Assembly (NCBI GenBank): GCA_903885565.1
Contig: CAISJI010000148.1
Span: 1 to 64,000 of the forward strand
DNA from: an uncultured Planctomycetaceae bacterium
Lineage (GTDB): Bacteria > Planctomycetota > Planctomycetia > Pirellulales > UBA1268
DNA length: 64,000 nucleotides
Direction: 5' to 3'
The notes beneath the pieces are model-generated. The model was given only the letters and a program-made list of their open reading frames with translations. It was not told the DNA's origin and did no database searches. Positions 44,050 through 52,251 of this stretch are shown piece by piece. The translations under genes were made by a program, and so were the position numbers. Within the stretch, counting starts at the first letter, position 1. Each line of letters opens with the position of its first letter.

Positions 44050-44739
44050 GTGGCGAATTCCCAGGCGCAGACGTTTTCTCCCGGGCCGGCTCCCGACTCG
44101 GTGCGTGCCGCCGACGGGCGGATCATCCGGGCCCCTGCCGATTGGGCGCTCATTGCGCCCGGTGATGCAGCCCTCACGCGCCGGGTGAAGGCGGCTGGTG
44201 ATCATTGGGTAGTGGCGGAAAAAAAGGGGCGGCGGGTCTTTTCCCGGGGGGTGTGGGCTCCAGCGGCCACGATATTCCACGTCCGGGCGGCCCTCGAAGT
44301 GGAGCGGGCGACGGAGTCGTTTGCGAAGAAGCGGGCCTCGTCAGCCCGCCGCCGGCAGCAGGTGCAGGCCACCTATGTGGAAGACTTCACCGCGGCGGTG
44401 GTCTCGTTTCTCAATTTTCATCCCGACTATGCGACGCTTGCCCAGCGGATGGCTGGTTTGGTGTCTGATCGGGCCACTCCGGTTGGCAGCGGCACGGTGG
44501 CCCGCACGCAGCGCATCCCGGTGGAACGCCGCGCCGAGGCGGCCGTGATTGCCTGGCTGCGGCACCAGACAACCGGCTACGACTCGATGGTGATCCCCCG
44601 GGTGAAGGGGCAACGCCGTGAGGTGCGGCGGTTGCTGGCGAGGCGGTCGCAGGAATTGCTCGCCCGCTACCGCCGGGGCGAGGCTCTCAGCCCGGGCTGC
44701 CCTTTGCAGCAGGCGCTGGCCGGGGATGCCGGGAAGTGA
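44050..44739 (+). CDS. DUF2293 domain protein
   Basis: GTG 44050 is preferred because GGAGGA lies 7 bases upstream, giving 229 residues. The C-terminal half matches DUF2293: RTQRIPVERRAEAAVIAWLRHQTTGYDSM and KGQRREVRRLLARRSQELLARYRRG, a basic helical domain typical of this family. The N-terminal half (RIIRAPADWALIAPGDAALTRRVKAAG) is also seen in bacterial members. Function is unknown; the positive charge suggests nucleic-acid binding, which is inference. Confidence 0.82.
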   Translation: MANSQAQTFSPGPAPDSVRAADGRIIRAPADWALIAPGDAALTRRVKAAGDHWVVAEKKGRRVFSRGVWAPAATIFHVRAALEVERATESFAKKRASSARRRQQVQATYVEDFTAAVVSFLNFHPDYATLAQRMAGLVSDRATPVGSGTVARTQRIPVERRAEAAVIAWLRHQTTGYDSMVIPRVKGQRREVRRLLARRSQELLARYRRGEALSPGCPLQQALAGDAGK

Positions 44740-44755
44740 CGGGGGCCGAATCGCC

Positions 44756-46129
44756 TCACCAACCCCTGCGCCGGGCATGCTCCAGCCATTGGCCCCAAGC
44801 CCCCGGGCCAAGGGGATTCCGGCCGGCACGAAAGCCCCCCACGGCGAAACGCTCGAGTGTGGCGAGGGCCTCGTCGGTCTGGCAGTGCATCAGCGAGACG
44901 GCCACGTGGGGGGGCAGACGGTCTACCAGCACGAGGGCCTCCATGGCCGACTCAGCATTGGAAACGCCCTGCTGAAAATCTGGATTACGGGCCAGCAGGG
45001 CCAGGCGGATGGCCGCCACAATGGCTGGCAGTTCGGGGTCTTCGGCGGGCATGACTGCCGCCAGCGCCGCCAGCGCCCGCACCATGATGTAGTGGTAGGC
45101 AGGCCGCGCGTTGTGGGGATCGGCCCAGCGGCCAGCCCGCGGCCCGGAAGTCAGCTGGCCTGGCAGAACTCCGAGACGGGCCTTGGTGACGGCCAGAGCG
45201 AGGTATTTCGGATTGCCGGTGAGGCGATGCACTTCAGCCAGAAGATAGACACTGAAGCTGTTGTAATTCCAGTTGGGAACCAGAGGCCTGGTGGCCGCCC
45301 AGTCTGCGGCAGCGATGGCTGCCTGCCGGTAGGAGTTGTCGCCGGTCGCTTCATGCAGATGGATCAGGGCCACGCCACCCAGGCCGTTGTCAAACTGCAG
45401 CCCGCCGTCGAGGGCGTCGTCGATCAACCAGCCGCTGCGCATCATGGGAGCCAGCCGGCCATCCTTTTCTGCGCGCTTGAGGACCTGCTCGCTGGCGGCA
45501 AAGGCTGGGCTCGTTCCGCCGCGCACGGCAGGAAACGGCACGACACCGGTGCCCGCCTGATTTTGTGCCCAGATCAGAAAATCACCTGCGTCTCGCGCCA
45601 TGGCAAGCAGTTGATCAGCGCGGTCCGGGATTCCCTTCCGCGCCGCCAGGCACCCTTCAATCACCCCTGCCGGTTCACGCAGCGGACGCTTGAGCGTCGT
45701 CGGATCAAGACCGATGGACCACCATTTCCGACGCTCGATCAGGCGGATCGAAGCGTCGTATGCCCGCGGAAATTCTTCCGGTCGCAGGGGGAGAACGGCG
45801 GCGGGAACAGGCTCGTCGGTGTCGGGGACCTCCGGCACACCAGCCTGATCTCCCAGCAGTTCGCCGAGCTTCGCCACGGCTTGGCGGATGGCCTCCTCGT
45901 CTGCCGCGCGCAAAGCGATGGCGAGACGGTCTTGCAGGGGCTCAAGACCTGCTGAGAGGGAATGGCTTTCCGCCACGACCGTGGCCAGTTCCTGAGCCGC
46001 TCCCGGCGCCGGGGGCTGAGCCAGCCAAACGCTCCCCATGGCCGTCCCGAGCCACAGCATCTGCCAGCCGCGCCGTCGCCAGCGGCGGCCGGGACGCCAG
46101 GGGGGAGCATTTGGGCCCAGATGCGGCAT
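44756..46129 (-). CDS. Exported helical-toroid protein, hypothetical
   Basis: A 457-residue protein with a basic twin-arginine-like start (RRWRRRGWQMLWLGTAMG) and a signal cleavage region near GAAQEL. After residue 90 it is built of helical hairpins: FDNGLGGVALIHLHEATGD, NYNSFSVYLLAEVHRLTGNPKYLALAV and RPAYHYIMVRALAALAAV are like the six-hairpin toroids of glycoside hydrolases and terpene-cyclase-like folds. No catalytic motif is certain. It is divergent from the CphA2-like gene across 274 bases. A role in glycan turnover is possible but unproven. Confidence 0.7.
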   Translation of the reverse strand: MPHLGPNAPPWRPGRRWRRRGWQMLWLGTAMGSVWLAQPPAPGAAQELATVVAESHSLSAGLEPLQDRLAIALRAADEEAIRQAVAKLGELLGDQAGVPEVPDTDEPVPAAVLPLRPEEFPRAYDASIRLIERRKWWSIGLDPTTLKRPLREPAGVIEGCLAARKGIPDRADQLLAMARDAGDFLIWAQNQAGTGVVPFPAVRGGTSPAFAASEQVLKRAEKDGRLAPMMRSGWLIDDALDGGLQFDNGLGGVALIHLHEATGDNSYRQAAIAAADWAATRPLVPNWNYNSFSVYLLAEVHRLTGNPKYLALAVTKARLGVLPGQLTSGPRAGRWADPHNARPAYHYIMVRALAALAAVMPAEDPELPAIVAAIRLALLARNPDFQQGVSNAESAMEALVLVDRLPPHVAVSLMHCQTDEALATLERFAVGGFRAGRNPLGPGAWGQWLEHARRRGW

Positions 46130-46403
46130 GCCTCACCCCCCAGGAAAGCGGCGAAACAACAGTGGCAAGTGCCAGTCGCCGCTGTGGGCTGGCCGGTTGT
46201 GCTGGGCGGAATCGGCGGAGGCTGCGCCAGTTTCTGCAGCCCCGCCTGTCGGGAAGCATGATAGCAAGCTGTGGCAAACAGAGCCCGCTACCAGATGCGT
46301 CGGCAGGCCTACGCCGCCTCCGATCGACAAAAGTCCCGTTCCAGATTGTTTCCACGGTTCGCTACCATCACTTTTTTTCGCTCCGGGGGGATTCCGCTTC
46401 GCC

Positions 46404-48605
46404 ATGACACAGTCATCATTGCTTGAGATCTGCCAGCGTCGCGCGTTTTCAGGCCCCAACCGGTGGGCGGGCATGCCCATGTTTGAAGCCCTCGTCGACC
46501 CGGGCCCCTGGGGTGGGGTCAGGCTGGCGGCAAACCCCGCGGTGGCCAGCCGGCTGCAGACGCTGCAGGAGTCGCTGGCAGCCATTCCCTACGAACTCTC
46601 GGTAGAACTTTCCGCAGCCGGACTGCAACTCCCCGCCGGCCCGACGCTCGGTGGCCTGCTTGAGAGCGATGCTCCTCTGGGGGCGGTGATGGAATGGCTC
46701 CTGCGTTCACTCCTCACGGCCGCCGGCACCCCGCCACGCGTCACCCGATGGGTGGAGGAGCCTGGCGCGGGGAGATTCTGGCTGGCGGTGGAGTCTGAAG
46801 AAGAGGCTCTGGCCAATGCCTGCCTGGAGACCGCCCGCCGGTGGCTGGGCAGTTGTCTCAATCCGGCCGCCGTCCCGGCTCCGGATTGTGCAGCAGACCT
46901 CCGGGCACTCGTCGACGTCGCCGATACGGTTCGTCTGGGGCCCAGCACGCGGGCCATTGTGCGGGCGGCGGTTGCCCGCGGCATTCCCACCCGCCGCGTC
47001 GGCTCCCAGAGCCTTGTGCAGCTGGGAGAGGGCGTCTGCAGACGCCGCATCTGGACTGCCGAAACAGACGCCACTGGAACGATCGCCGAGGCGATCGCCC
47101 AAGACAAGGAGATGACGCGCCGGCTCTTGCGGCAGGTGGGCGTGCCGGTGCCTCAGGGCTGCGCCGCGGCGACTGTCGAGGAAGCCAGCGCGGCGGCGGC
47201 GGCGCTGGGCTATCCAGTGGTGGTCAAGCCGCGCGACGCCAATCATGGCCGCGGCATATCCTTCGGCGTCCGCAACGAACAGGAAGTGCGGGAGGCATTT
47301 GCCCTCGCCGTGCGGGAAAACCATACCCCCTCCGGCGGCGCCATTATTGAGCAGTTTGCCCAGGGGGTGGCGCACCGCGTGTTGGTGGTGGGGGATCGGG
47401 TGGTGGCGGCCGCCCGCGGCCAGCACGACACCGTCGAGGGGGATGGCAAGCGCACCATCGCCGCGCTGGTGGAGGCCGCCAACAATGACCCGCTGCGCGG
47501 CGAAAACTACACCGATCTGTTGGGGGTGATGAAGCTCGATGAGGTGGCCATCAGCCTGCTCAAACGGCATGGCCTCGCCCCCGACTCGGTGCCGCGAACG
47601 GGGCAGCGGGTGGTGATCAAGGTCAATGGCGATCTGACAACCGATGAGACTGATGAGGTGCATCCGGAAGTGGCCCAGAGCATGGTGCTCGCCGCCCAGG
47701 CCATCGGCCTCGACATCGCCGGCATCGATCTGGTGGCGGAGGACATCAGCCGGCCGCTGGAAGGGCAACGGGGCATGGTGATCGAGGTGAATGCCGGACC
47801 TGGCATGTTCATGCACATCGCTCCGCTCCATGGCCGGCCGCGACCTGTGGGGGAGGCGATTGTTTCACTCATGTTTCCCCCCCACTCGCACGGCCGCATT
47901 CCGATCCATGCGGTGGCGGATGGCCCGGCTGCTGAGGCGATCGCCAGAGGCCTTGCGCAGATCCTCCGCCGGCAGGGCTGCCGAGCCGGCCTGGCCACCG
48001 TCGAGGGTATCGATATCGATGGGCAGGTCCCCTACCCTTTTTCCGGCGGCGATTCCGAGCGGATGCTGGCAGTTTTGACGCATCCGCACGCCGAAGCGGC
48101 GGTGGTGGTCAGTCGGGGGGCAGACAGGCTGGCCCATGGGCTGGGCGTACCGCGCTGCGATGTGGCGGTGCTAGCGGATCACTTCCCGGCCGCGGCTGAC
48201 CCCGCGTCGGGCTCGATCGATCCGGCGACGATGACGCTCCTCCATGCTCTCGGCGACCGGGGCATGGCTGTGGTGGCGGCCGGGGCCGCAGGGGCAGAAC
48301 AGGTGATCTCCCAACTGTCCATCTGCCAGGCAGGAGATGGGCAGAGCCTGCCGGCGAAGCACCGCGTTGTGGTTGTGGGAGAGGCGGAGAATCCGCTCCT
48401 GTTGGCCCATCGGAGGGCTGGCGGGCCGACCGTAACCAGAGCAGGGGCACGGGTTTTGCTGGCTCAGGGCGCCGCGGAGACAGCCCTCGATCTGCCGGGG
48501 CTCGGGACGGGGGCGGCCGGTGGAAGCCCGGAGCCGCTGCTGCTGGCCGTGGCCGCCGCTTGGGCCGGGGGATATTCGCCGACCCAACTGCAGAATATGG
48601 GTTAG
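46404..48605 (+). CDS. Cyanophycin synthetase family protein (CphA2-like), Mur-ligase half degenerate
   Basis: The 733-residue protein follows cyanophycin synthetase from end to end. It has an N-terminal domain (1-215), an ATP-grasp domain (about 220-490) with YPVVVKPRDANHGRGISFGV and VIEVNAGPGMFMHIAP, and a shortened Mur-ligase-like region (about 495-733). In CphA1 the last domain starts with a P-loop GTNGKTT. Here the aligned stretch at 504-514 reads VADGPAAEAIA, so ATP binding there must be lost, although flanking landmarks remain (RIPIHAV, GLGVPRCDVAVL). CphA2 enzymes are known to have one working ATP site and to polymerise beta-Asp-Arg dipeptides. No cyanophycinase is nearby. Substrate not proven. 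Confidence 0.85.
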   Translation: MTQSSLLEICQRRAFSGPNRWAGMPMFEALVDPGPWGGVRLAANPAVASRLQTLQESLAAIPYELSVELSAAGLQLPAGPTLGGLLESDAPLGAVMEWLLRSLLTAAGTPPRVTRWVEEPGAGRFWLAVESEEEALANACLETARRWLGSCLNPAAVPAPDCAADLRALVDVADTVRLGPSTRAIVRAAVARGIPTRRVGSQSLVQLGEGVCRRRIWTAETDATGTIAEAIAQDKEMTRRLLRQVGVPVPQGCAAATVEEASAAAAALGYPVVVKPRDANHGRGISFGVRNEQEVREAFALAVRENHTPSGGAIIEQFAQGVAHRVLVVGDRVVAAARGQHDTVEGDGKRTIAALVEAANNDPLRGENYTDLLGVMKLDEVAISLLKRHGLAPDSVPRTGQRVVIKVNGDLTTDETDEVHPEVAQSMVLAAQAIGLDIAGIDLVAEDISRPLEGQRGMVIEVNAGPGMFMHIAPLHGRPRPVGEAIVSLMFPPHSHGRIPIHAVADGPAAEAIARGLAQILRRQGCRAGLATVEGIDIDGQVPYPFSGGDSERMLAVLTHPHAEAAVVVSRGADRLAHGLGVPRCDVAVLADHFPAAADPASGSIDPATMTLLHALGDRGMAVVAAGAAGAEQVISQLSICQAGDGQSLPAKHRVVVVGEAENPLLLAHRRAGGPTVTRAGARVLLAQGAAETALDLPGLGTGAAGGSPEPLLLAVAAAWAGGYSPTQLQNMG

Positions 48606-48646
48606 GCCGTGGCCAACGCCGGGCGATCTTTTTTTCCAGTCGAGCG

Positions 48647-48676
48647 TTGCCCCAGCGAAACTTCCTTCCTTACTAT
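48647..48676 (+). promoter_or_regulatory. Possible promoter of a small ORF
   Basis: TTGCCC (48647-48652) lies 18 bases from TACTAT (48671-48676), each 4/6 of the sigma70 consensus. It is placed to give a leader of under 20 bases before the strong GAGGAGG site of the ORF at 48701. Confidence 0.35.
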
Positions 48677-48700
48677 TCGTTAAAGCTCAAAGAGGAGGGT

Positions 48701-48868
48701 ATGGCGCGGAGGGGATCGAGAGCTTGGCAGGGCAGCCCCATGGTGTTCCTGCGTCCCCGATCTCTCCGAGGATGGGCTGCTGCTGTTTCTGGAACCGCTC
48801 TGAGCCCGGCGGCGGGTGGCAGGCATGAGGCCGAAATGCTGGAACTGGCGGTATCCCCGCCGGATTGA
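48701..48868 (+). CDS. Small ORF with strong ribosome-binding site, hypothetical
   Basis: A 55-codon frame starting ATG 48701, with GAGGAGG just 3-4 bases upstream and a promoter-like sequence before that. The peptide is basic at the N-terminus (MARRGSRAWQGSPMVFLRPR), with a weakly hydrophobic middle (WAAAVSGTALSPAA). I recognise no family. The signals rather than the protein sequence support it. Confidence 0.4.
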   Translation: MARRGSRAWQGSPMVFLRPRSLRGWAAAVSGTALSPAAGGRHEAEMLELAVSPPD

Positions 48869-48919
48869 TGGTCGGGACGCTGTTCCTGTTCCTTCTCCCA
48901 CAACCTCAGCAGGTGAATC

Positions 48920-49402
48920 ATGGCAAGTGTGGCATCTTCAGGGCATCAGTCGGTCTCTGCCGATCGCGGGGCAGGTGTGACGGGTGGAGTGGCGTCGGGG
49001 GCTTTGCAGCGGATCCATACGATGGTCCGCACCGGCGAACTGCCGCAGATCGGCCCGTGTCCCCATTCCGGCCACGTGGCCAACGAGACGATCGTATTTC
49101 ATGTCACCTGCCGGCGGGCCCCGGCTGGCGGTGATGACTCAATGGCGCACGTCGGGAAAGCCACATGGGCCGATTTATTTCACTGGTTTGGGGCGACTGC
49201 CTCAGCCGGTCAGCCGAACGGCTCCAGCGCAGGAATCGAGACGGTCGATATCCCGCTGCGGATCGCGCGCGATGCCCACGCGGAGATCCTGCAGATCAGA
49301 AGCCAGCAGCAGTTGCGGACGCTGCTGCGAAGCACTCCGGTCTATGCCCAGTTGCTCGCCGAATTTCCCCAGTCAACGATCGAACCGTTGCAGAAAAAAT
49401 AG
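48920..49402 (+). CDS. Hypothetical protein, 160 residues
   Basis: The ATG at 48920 follows CAGCAGGTGAA. The product has no signal peptide or membrane helix. The central part (IGPCPHSGHVANETIVFHVTCRRAP) is beta-like and contains two Cys and several His. The C-terminal half (VDIPLRIARDAHAEILQIRS, QLRTLLRSTPVYAQLLAEFP) is helical. I do not recognise it. Codon use fits a real gene. It is convergent with the next gene, with a strong hairpin between them. Confidence 0.6.
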   Translation: MASVASSGHQSVSADRGAGVTGGVASGALQRIHTMVRTGELPQIGPCPHSGHVANETIVFHVTCRRAPAGGDDSMAHVGKATWADLFHWFGATASAGQPNGSSAGIETVDIPLRIARDAHAEILQIRSQQQLRTLLRSTPVYAQLLAEFPQSTIEPLQKK

Positions 49403-49404
49403 GT

Positions 49405-49448
49405 TCCGGCAGTGCTTCCGGGCTGGGCCCGGTGCTTCTCCTGCCGGA
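49405..49448. terminator. Bidirectional hairpin between convergent genes
   Basis: TCCGGCAG (49405-49412) is the exact complement of CTGCCGGA (49441-49448), and inside it CCGGGC (49418-49423) pairs with GCCCGG (49427-49432). There is no T-tract on either side. It fills the 49-base gap between two convergent genes and probably blocks read-through both ways. Confidence 0.5.
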
Positions 49449-49451
49449 GCA

Positions 49452-49805
49452 TCATTCCATCACCGGTTCGATGTTCGGCACCTCCCAGGTGTCGACCTCC
49501 ACTGCTGCCACGATGTGGGCCGCATTGATGGAGCAGGCGGCGCGGTCGTGCGAGGTCGACTTCACCACCGGGAAATGCCCCCACGGGAAGCCGTCCTTGC
49601 GGAAGGGAATCAACATCTCAACATCCAGCCACACCTGACCTGTGGGCCCCTGCCTGACATCCTTCACGGCATCGATGATCAGCACGTGGCCGGTGGCCAG
49701 CAGCACGCCGAAGCGGCTCCCCTCAACCACCAGTCGCTCGGTGAACCAGGTGGGGAGCAGTTCAGCGGCTCGGGATCGCCAGGTGTTGTCGGTGCTATCA
49801 GCCAT
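49452..49805 (-). CDS. Hypothetical protein, 117 residues
   Basis: From Met 49805 (MADSTDNTWRSRAAELL) the frame gives 117 residues; longer starts up to 50066 would overlap the divergent NIPSNAP gene leader. The core is beta-rich (RLVVEGSRFGVLLATGHVLIIDAV, GQVWLDVEMLI) and ends HIVAAVEVDTWEVPNIEP. It looks like a small cytoplasmic beta-barrel protein of the kind recurring in planctomycetes. No function is recognised. Confidence 0.6.
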   Translation of the reverse strand: MADSTDNTWRSRAAELLPTWFTERLVVEGSRFGVLLATGHVLIIDAVKDVRQGPTGQVWLDVEMLIPFRKDGFPWGHFPVVKSTSHDRAACSINAAHIVAAVEVDTWEVPNIEPVME

Positions 49806-50013
49806 CGGTGAAAAGCCCCTCGCGGGTGAGTGGATGGGCCGGTCCGCGGCATGCAGCGGCCCGATTTCTGCCAGCATAGCAGGCCCCGCGGCGAGCGAGC
49901 GGTCGGCAGTGCCAGCCCAATGCCGTATGCTGTTGCCGAAGGCAGGCGGATCGATCACCGTGGCGTTCCGCCGCCGCTTTCTTCCCAAGCGTATGCCCAT
50001 GCTGGAGTCTTTC

Positions 50014-50799
50014 ATGTCGCTGTGCCGAATGCTTCTGGTGGCCCTCCTGCCCGTGCTCGCCTTCATCGCTGCGCCGAGCAGCGCTGCCGAGGCCCCCCCA
50101 CGGCTCTATGAGATGCGGGTCTACTATGCCGCTGAGGGCAAGCTCGACGCGCTCCATGCCCGATTCAGAAACCACACCATGAAGCTCTTTGCCAAACATG
50201 GCATGGAGAATCTTCTTTACAGCGTGCCGGTGGGAGACAACCCTGAGCGCAAGCTCGTCTATTTTCTCTCCTACCCCGACCGGCCGGCCCGTGATGCCTC
50301 GTGGAAAGCATTTTCCCAGGATCCGGCCTGGCAGGCCGCGCAGGGGGAGTCGGAGAAGGATGGGCGGTTGGTGGCCAAGGCGGTGGAGACATTTCTGCTG
50401 CCCACCGACTATTCCCCGGCGGCGTTTGTCGCCACGGAGGGCGCCGCCCCCCGCGTGTTTGAGCTGCGCAGCTATATCGCCACACCCGGAAACCTGCCGG
50501 CGCTCAACAGTCGGTTTCGCGACCATACGGTGCGTCTCTTCGCCAAGCACGGCATGACGAATCTCATCTACTGGAACCTCGCCCCAGGACAGGCCGGGGC
50601 CGACTCGATGCTGGTCTACCTGCTTTCTCATCCCAGCACAGAAGCTGCCGGCAAGTCATTTGAGAGCTTCCGGAAAGACCCCGACTGGCTTCAGGCCCGT
50701 GCCGCCTCCGAGAAGCAGGCGGGGGGATCGCTGACAGTGGCAGACAAGGGTGTCGTTTCGGAATTTCTTGTTCCCACCGACTACTCCCCGCTGAAGTAA
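50014..50799 (+). CDS. Exported tandem NIPSNAP-domain protein
   Basis: ATG 50014 has GGAG 6 bases upstream and gives 261 residues with a clear signal peptide (CRMLLVALLPVLAFIAAPSSAA). Two NIPSNAP domains follow, at about 32-125 and 150-250. Each begins with the strand pattern RLYEMRVYYAAEGKLDALHARF or RVFELRSYIATPGNLPALNSRF, and each contains the KLFAKHGM/RLFAKHGM helix. NIPSNAP proteins are dimeric alpha-beta barrels. Secreted forms are common in planctomycetes without known function. Confidence 0.88.
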   Translation: MSLCRMLLVALLPVLAFIAAPSSAAEAPPRLYEMRVYYAAEGKLDALHARFRNHTMKLFAKHGMENLLYSVPVGDNPERKLVYFLSYPDRPARDASWKAFSQDPAWQAAQGESEKDGRLVAKAVETFLLPTDYSPAAFVATEGAAPRVFELRSYIATPGNLPALNSRFRDHTVRLFAKHGMTNLIYWNLAPGQAGADSMLVYLLSHPSTEAAGKSFESFRKDPDWLQARAASEKQAGGSLTVADKGVVSEFLVPTDYSPLK

Positions 50800-50811
50800 G
50801 CAGGCCCCCTC

Positions 50812-51018
50812 ATGACAGCGCCAGCCGGTCGGGATGAAGCGGGATCGCCACTCGGCGCAGAAGAGCCCGATTTTTACATGGAGCAGGGCTGTGTGGTGTT
50901 TACTGCCGCCTACCATCTCCGTCGGCAGGTGTGCTGTGGCAGCGGCTGTCGGCACTGCCCTTACTGGCCGCCGCACAGCGAGGGCACCACTGCCACCGAG
51001 CCTCCAGCGAATATGTGA
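50812..51018 (+). CDS. DUF5522 small Cys-rich protein
   Basis: A 68-residue protein starting 12 bases after the NIPSNAP stop. The stretch PDFYMEQGCVVFTAAYHLRR followed by CCGSGCRHCPY is the DUF5522 signature, with four Cys placed to bind a metal or form an iron-sulfur site. Function is unknown. Members are frequently encoded as tiny stand-alone genes. Confidence 0.85.
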   Translation: MTAPAGRDEAGSPLGAEEPDFYMEQGCVVFTAAYHLRRQVCCGSGCRHCPYWPPHSEGTTATEPPANM

Positions 51019-51064
51019 GCGTTGGTCGGCATCGGTTCCCGCGCGGCGTCACTTCAGCCACAAA

Positions 51065-51094
51065 CCAGTGGCAGCGCCCCTGCTGCGCCACTGG
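51065..51094 (+). terminator. Strong hairpin after the DUF5522 gene
   Basis: CCAGTGGC (51065-51072) is exactly complementary to GCCACTGG (51087-51094), with an inner AGC/GCT pair. No T-tract follows. It could end the NIPSNAP-DUF5522 transcript or structure the leader of the next gene. Confidence 0.4.
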
Positions 51095-51170
51095 CCCCCG
51101 GACTCGGGATAGGCTACCCTTGTGGAGGTGGTCGTGCGGGGTCTGTGCACCTTGGATTGCGGAGGGCGTT

Positions 51171-51704
51171 ATGCGGGCTATGCTTGTTGGTCGTAGGCGG
51201 CAGAGGGATCAGGGAATCCTGCTGGGGACGCTGTGTCTCTTGGCCGCAGGGTGTCTGCAGTTGGTACACGCTGCGGAGCCGACTCCCCCACGGGCGGGCC
51301 AGAGCGCTCCGCGGTCTGGCACCACGCAGAAATTCGGCTCCGGAACGCTCACCCACCGCTCCGACGGCTCCTCCAGCCGCACGCAGCCCTTCGGGAGCGG
51401 CAGCATCACGACCGAGCGATCACGCGACGGAAAGTCGATCACGGGCCACACGCAGCCGTTTGGTTCCAGCACCATCACCCGCTGGTCCGATGGCACAACC
51501 ACCCGCACGCAACCCTTCGGCAGCGGCAGCATCACAACCGAGCAGTCCCGGGGTGGCCGAACAGTCACGGGCCACTCGCAGCGATTTGGTTCTGGCACCA
51601 TCGAACGCCGCTCCGATGGCTCCTCCAGCCGTTCGCAGCCCTTTGGATCGGGCACCCTTCGCACCGATCAGCCCGGCGCGAAGGCAGGCAAGCCACAGCG
51701 CTAG
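51171..51704 (+). CDS. Exported FGSG-repeat protein
   Basis: ATG 51171 has GGAGGG 4 bases upstream; the product has 177 residues. The N-terminus is a signal peptide that also contains a lipobox-like LLAAGC, so lipidation or cleavage after VHA are both possible. From residue 47 the protein consists of alternating 19-20 and 23-residue units. One type reads QPFGSGTI, then RSDGSSSR; the other QPFGSGSITTE, then GKSITGH. The 42-residue pair occurs about 2.5 times. The pattern of short strands and DG turns suggests a beta-solenoid or ladder on the cell surface. I recognise no family. Confidence 0.75.
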   Translation: MRAMLVGRRRQRDQGILLGTLCLLAAGCLQLVHAAEPTPPRAGQSAPRSGTTQKFGSGTLTHRSDGSSSRTQPFGSGSITTERSRDGKSITGHTQPFGSSTITRWSDGTTTRTQPFGSGSITTEQSRGGRTVTGHSQRFGSGTIERRSDGSSSRSQPFGSGTLRTDQPGAKAGKPQR

Positions 51705-51762
51705 CCTGTGACCGACTCGGTTCACGCGTGGCCCGCTTGGGCGTGGCACGCCGTGAACGCCG

Positions 51763-52251
51763 TCAGGAATCGGTCCACGCCAGTCTGACAGGCTCCCCGA
51801 GCGTGCCGAGCAGCAGGGCCGCCTGATCAAACTGTTTGGCCAGGGCCAGTGCCTCTGCTGCCTGAATTCCCAGCACGAGCAGGCTCTCCTCCGGCGGCCA
51901 ATCGCCGGCGGCCCCTTCCCCCAGGGCAGGCAGGCAGGCCCAGCCCCCCTGCTCCACCGCGGTGGCCAACTGCGCCATGCGAACAGAATTCTCGGCTTCG
52001 GTCAGTTGGGCCGATTGTGGATTGCAGGCGGAGATGAACGCCCAGTGCTGGCACCGGGCCGCAGTCAGCAGGAGATCAAGCGCCGCGGAAACGTCGCCGC
52101 AGCGCAGGGCAAAACGCTGGTGCGGCGCAGGAAACACCCAGTAGGTGGTGCGCTCATAGGCCTGCTTGAGAACGGGATTCGGCACGGTTTGGCAGACTTC
52201 TTCGAGGGATGGAGGGCTGGTGGGGGGAGCTTTCAAGCTGCCCAGAGCCAC
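51763..52251 (-). CDS. DUF3293 protein
   Basis: The 162-residue protein carries the DUF3293 pattern: AYERTTYWVF near the start, WAFISACNPQSAQLTEAEN in the middle and LVLGIQAAEALALAKQFDQAA near the end. The family is widespread, cytoplasmic and uncharacterised. The start overlaps the end of the upstream transporter gene by 19 bases, implying one transcript. An N-terminal Pro/Ser stretch before residue 20 may not be part of the domain. Confidence 0.82.
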   Translation of the reverse strand: MALGSLKAPPTSPPSLEEVCQTVPNPVLKQAYERTTYWVFPAPHQRFALRCGDVSAALDLLLTAARCQHWAFISACNPQSAQLTEAENSVRMAQLATAVEQGGWACLPALGEGAAGDWPPEESLLVLGIQAAEALALAKQFDQAALLLGTLGEPVRLAWTDS

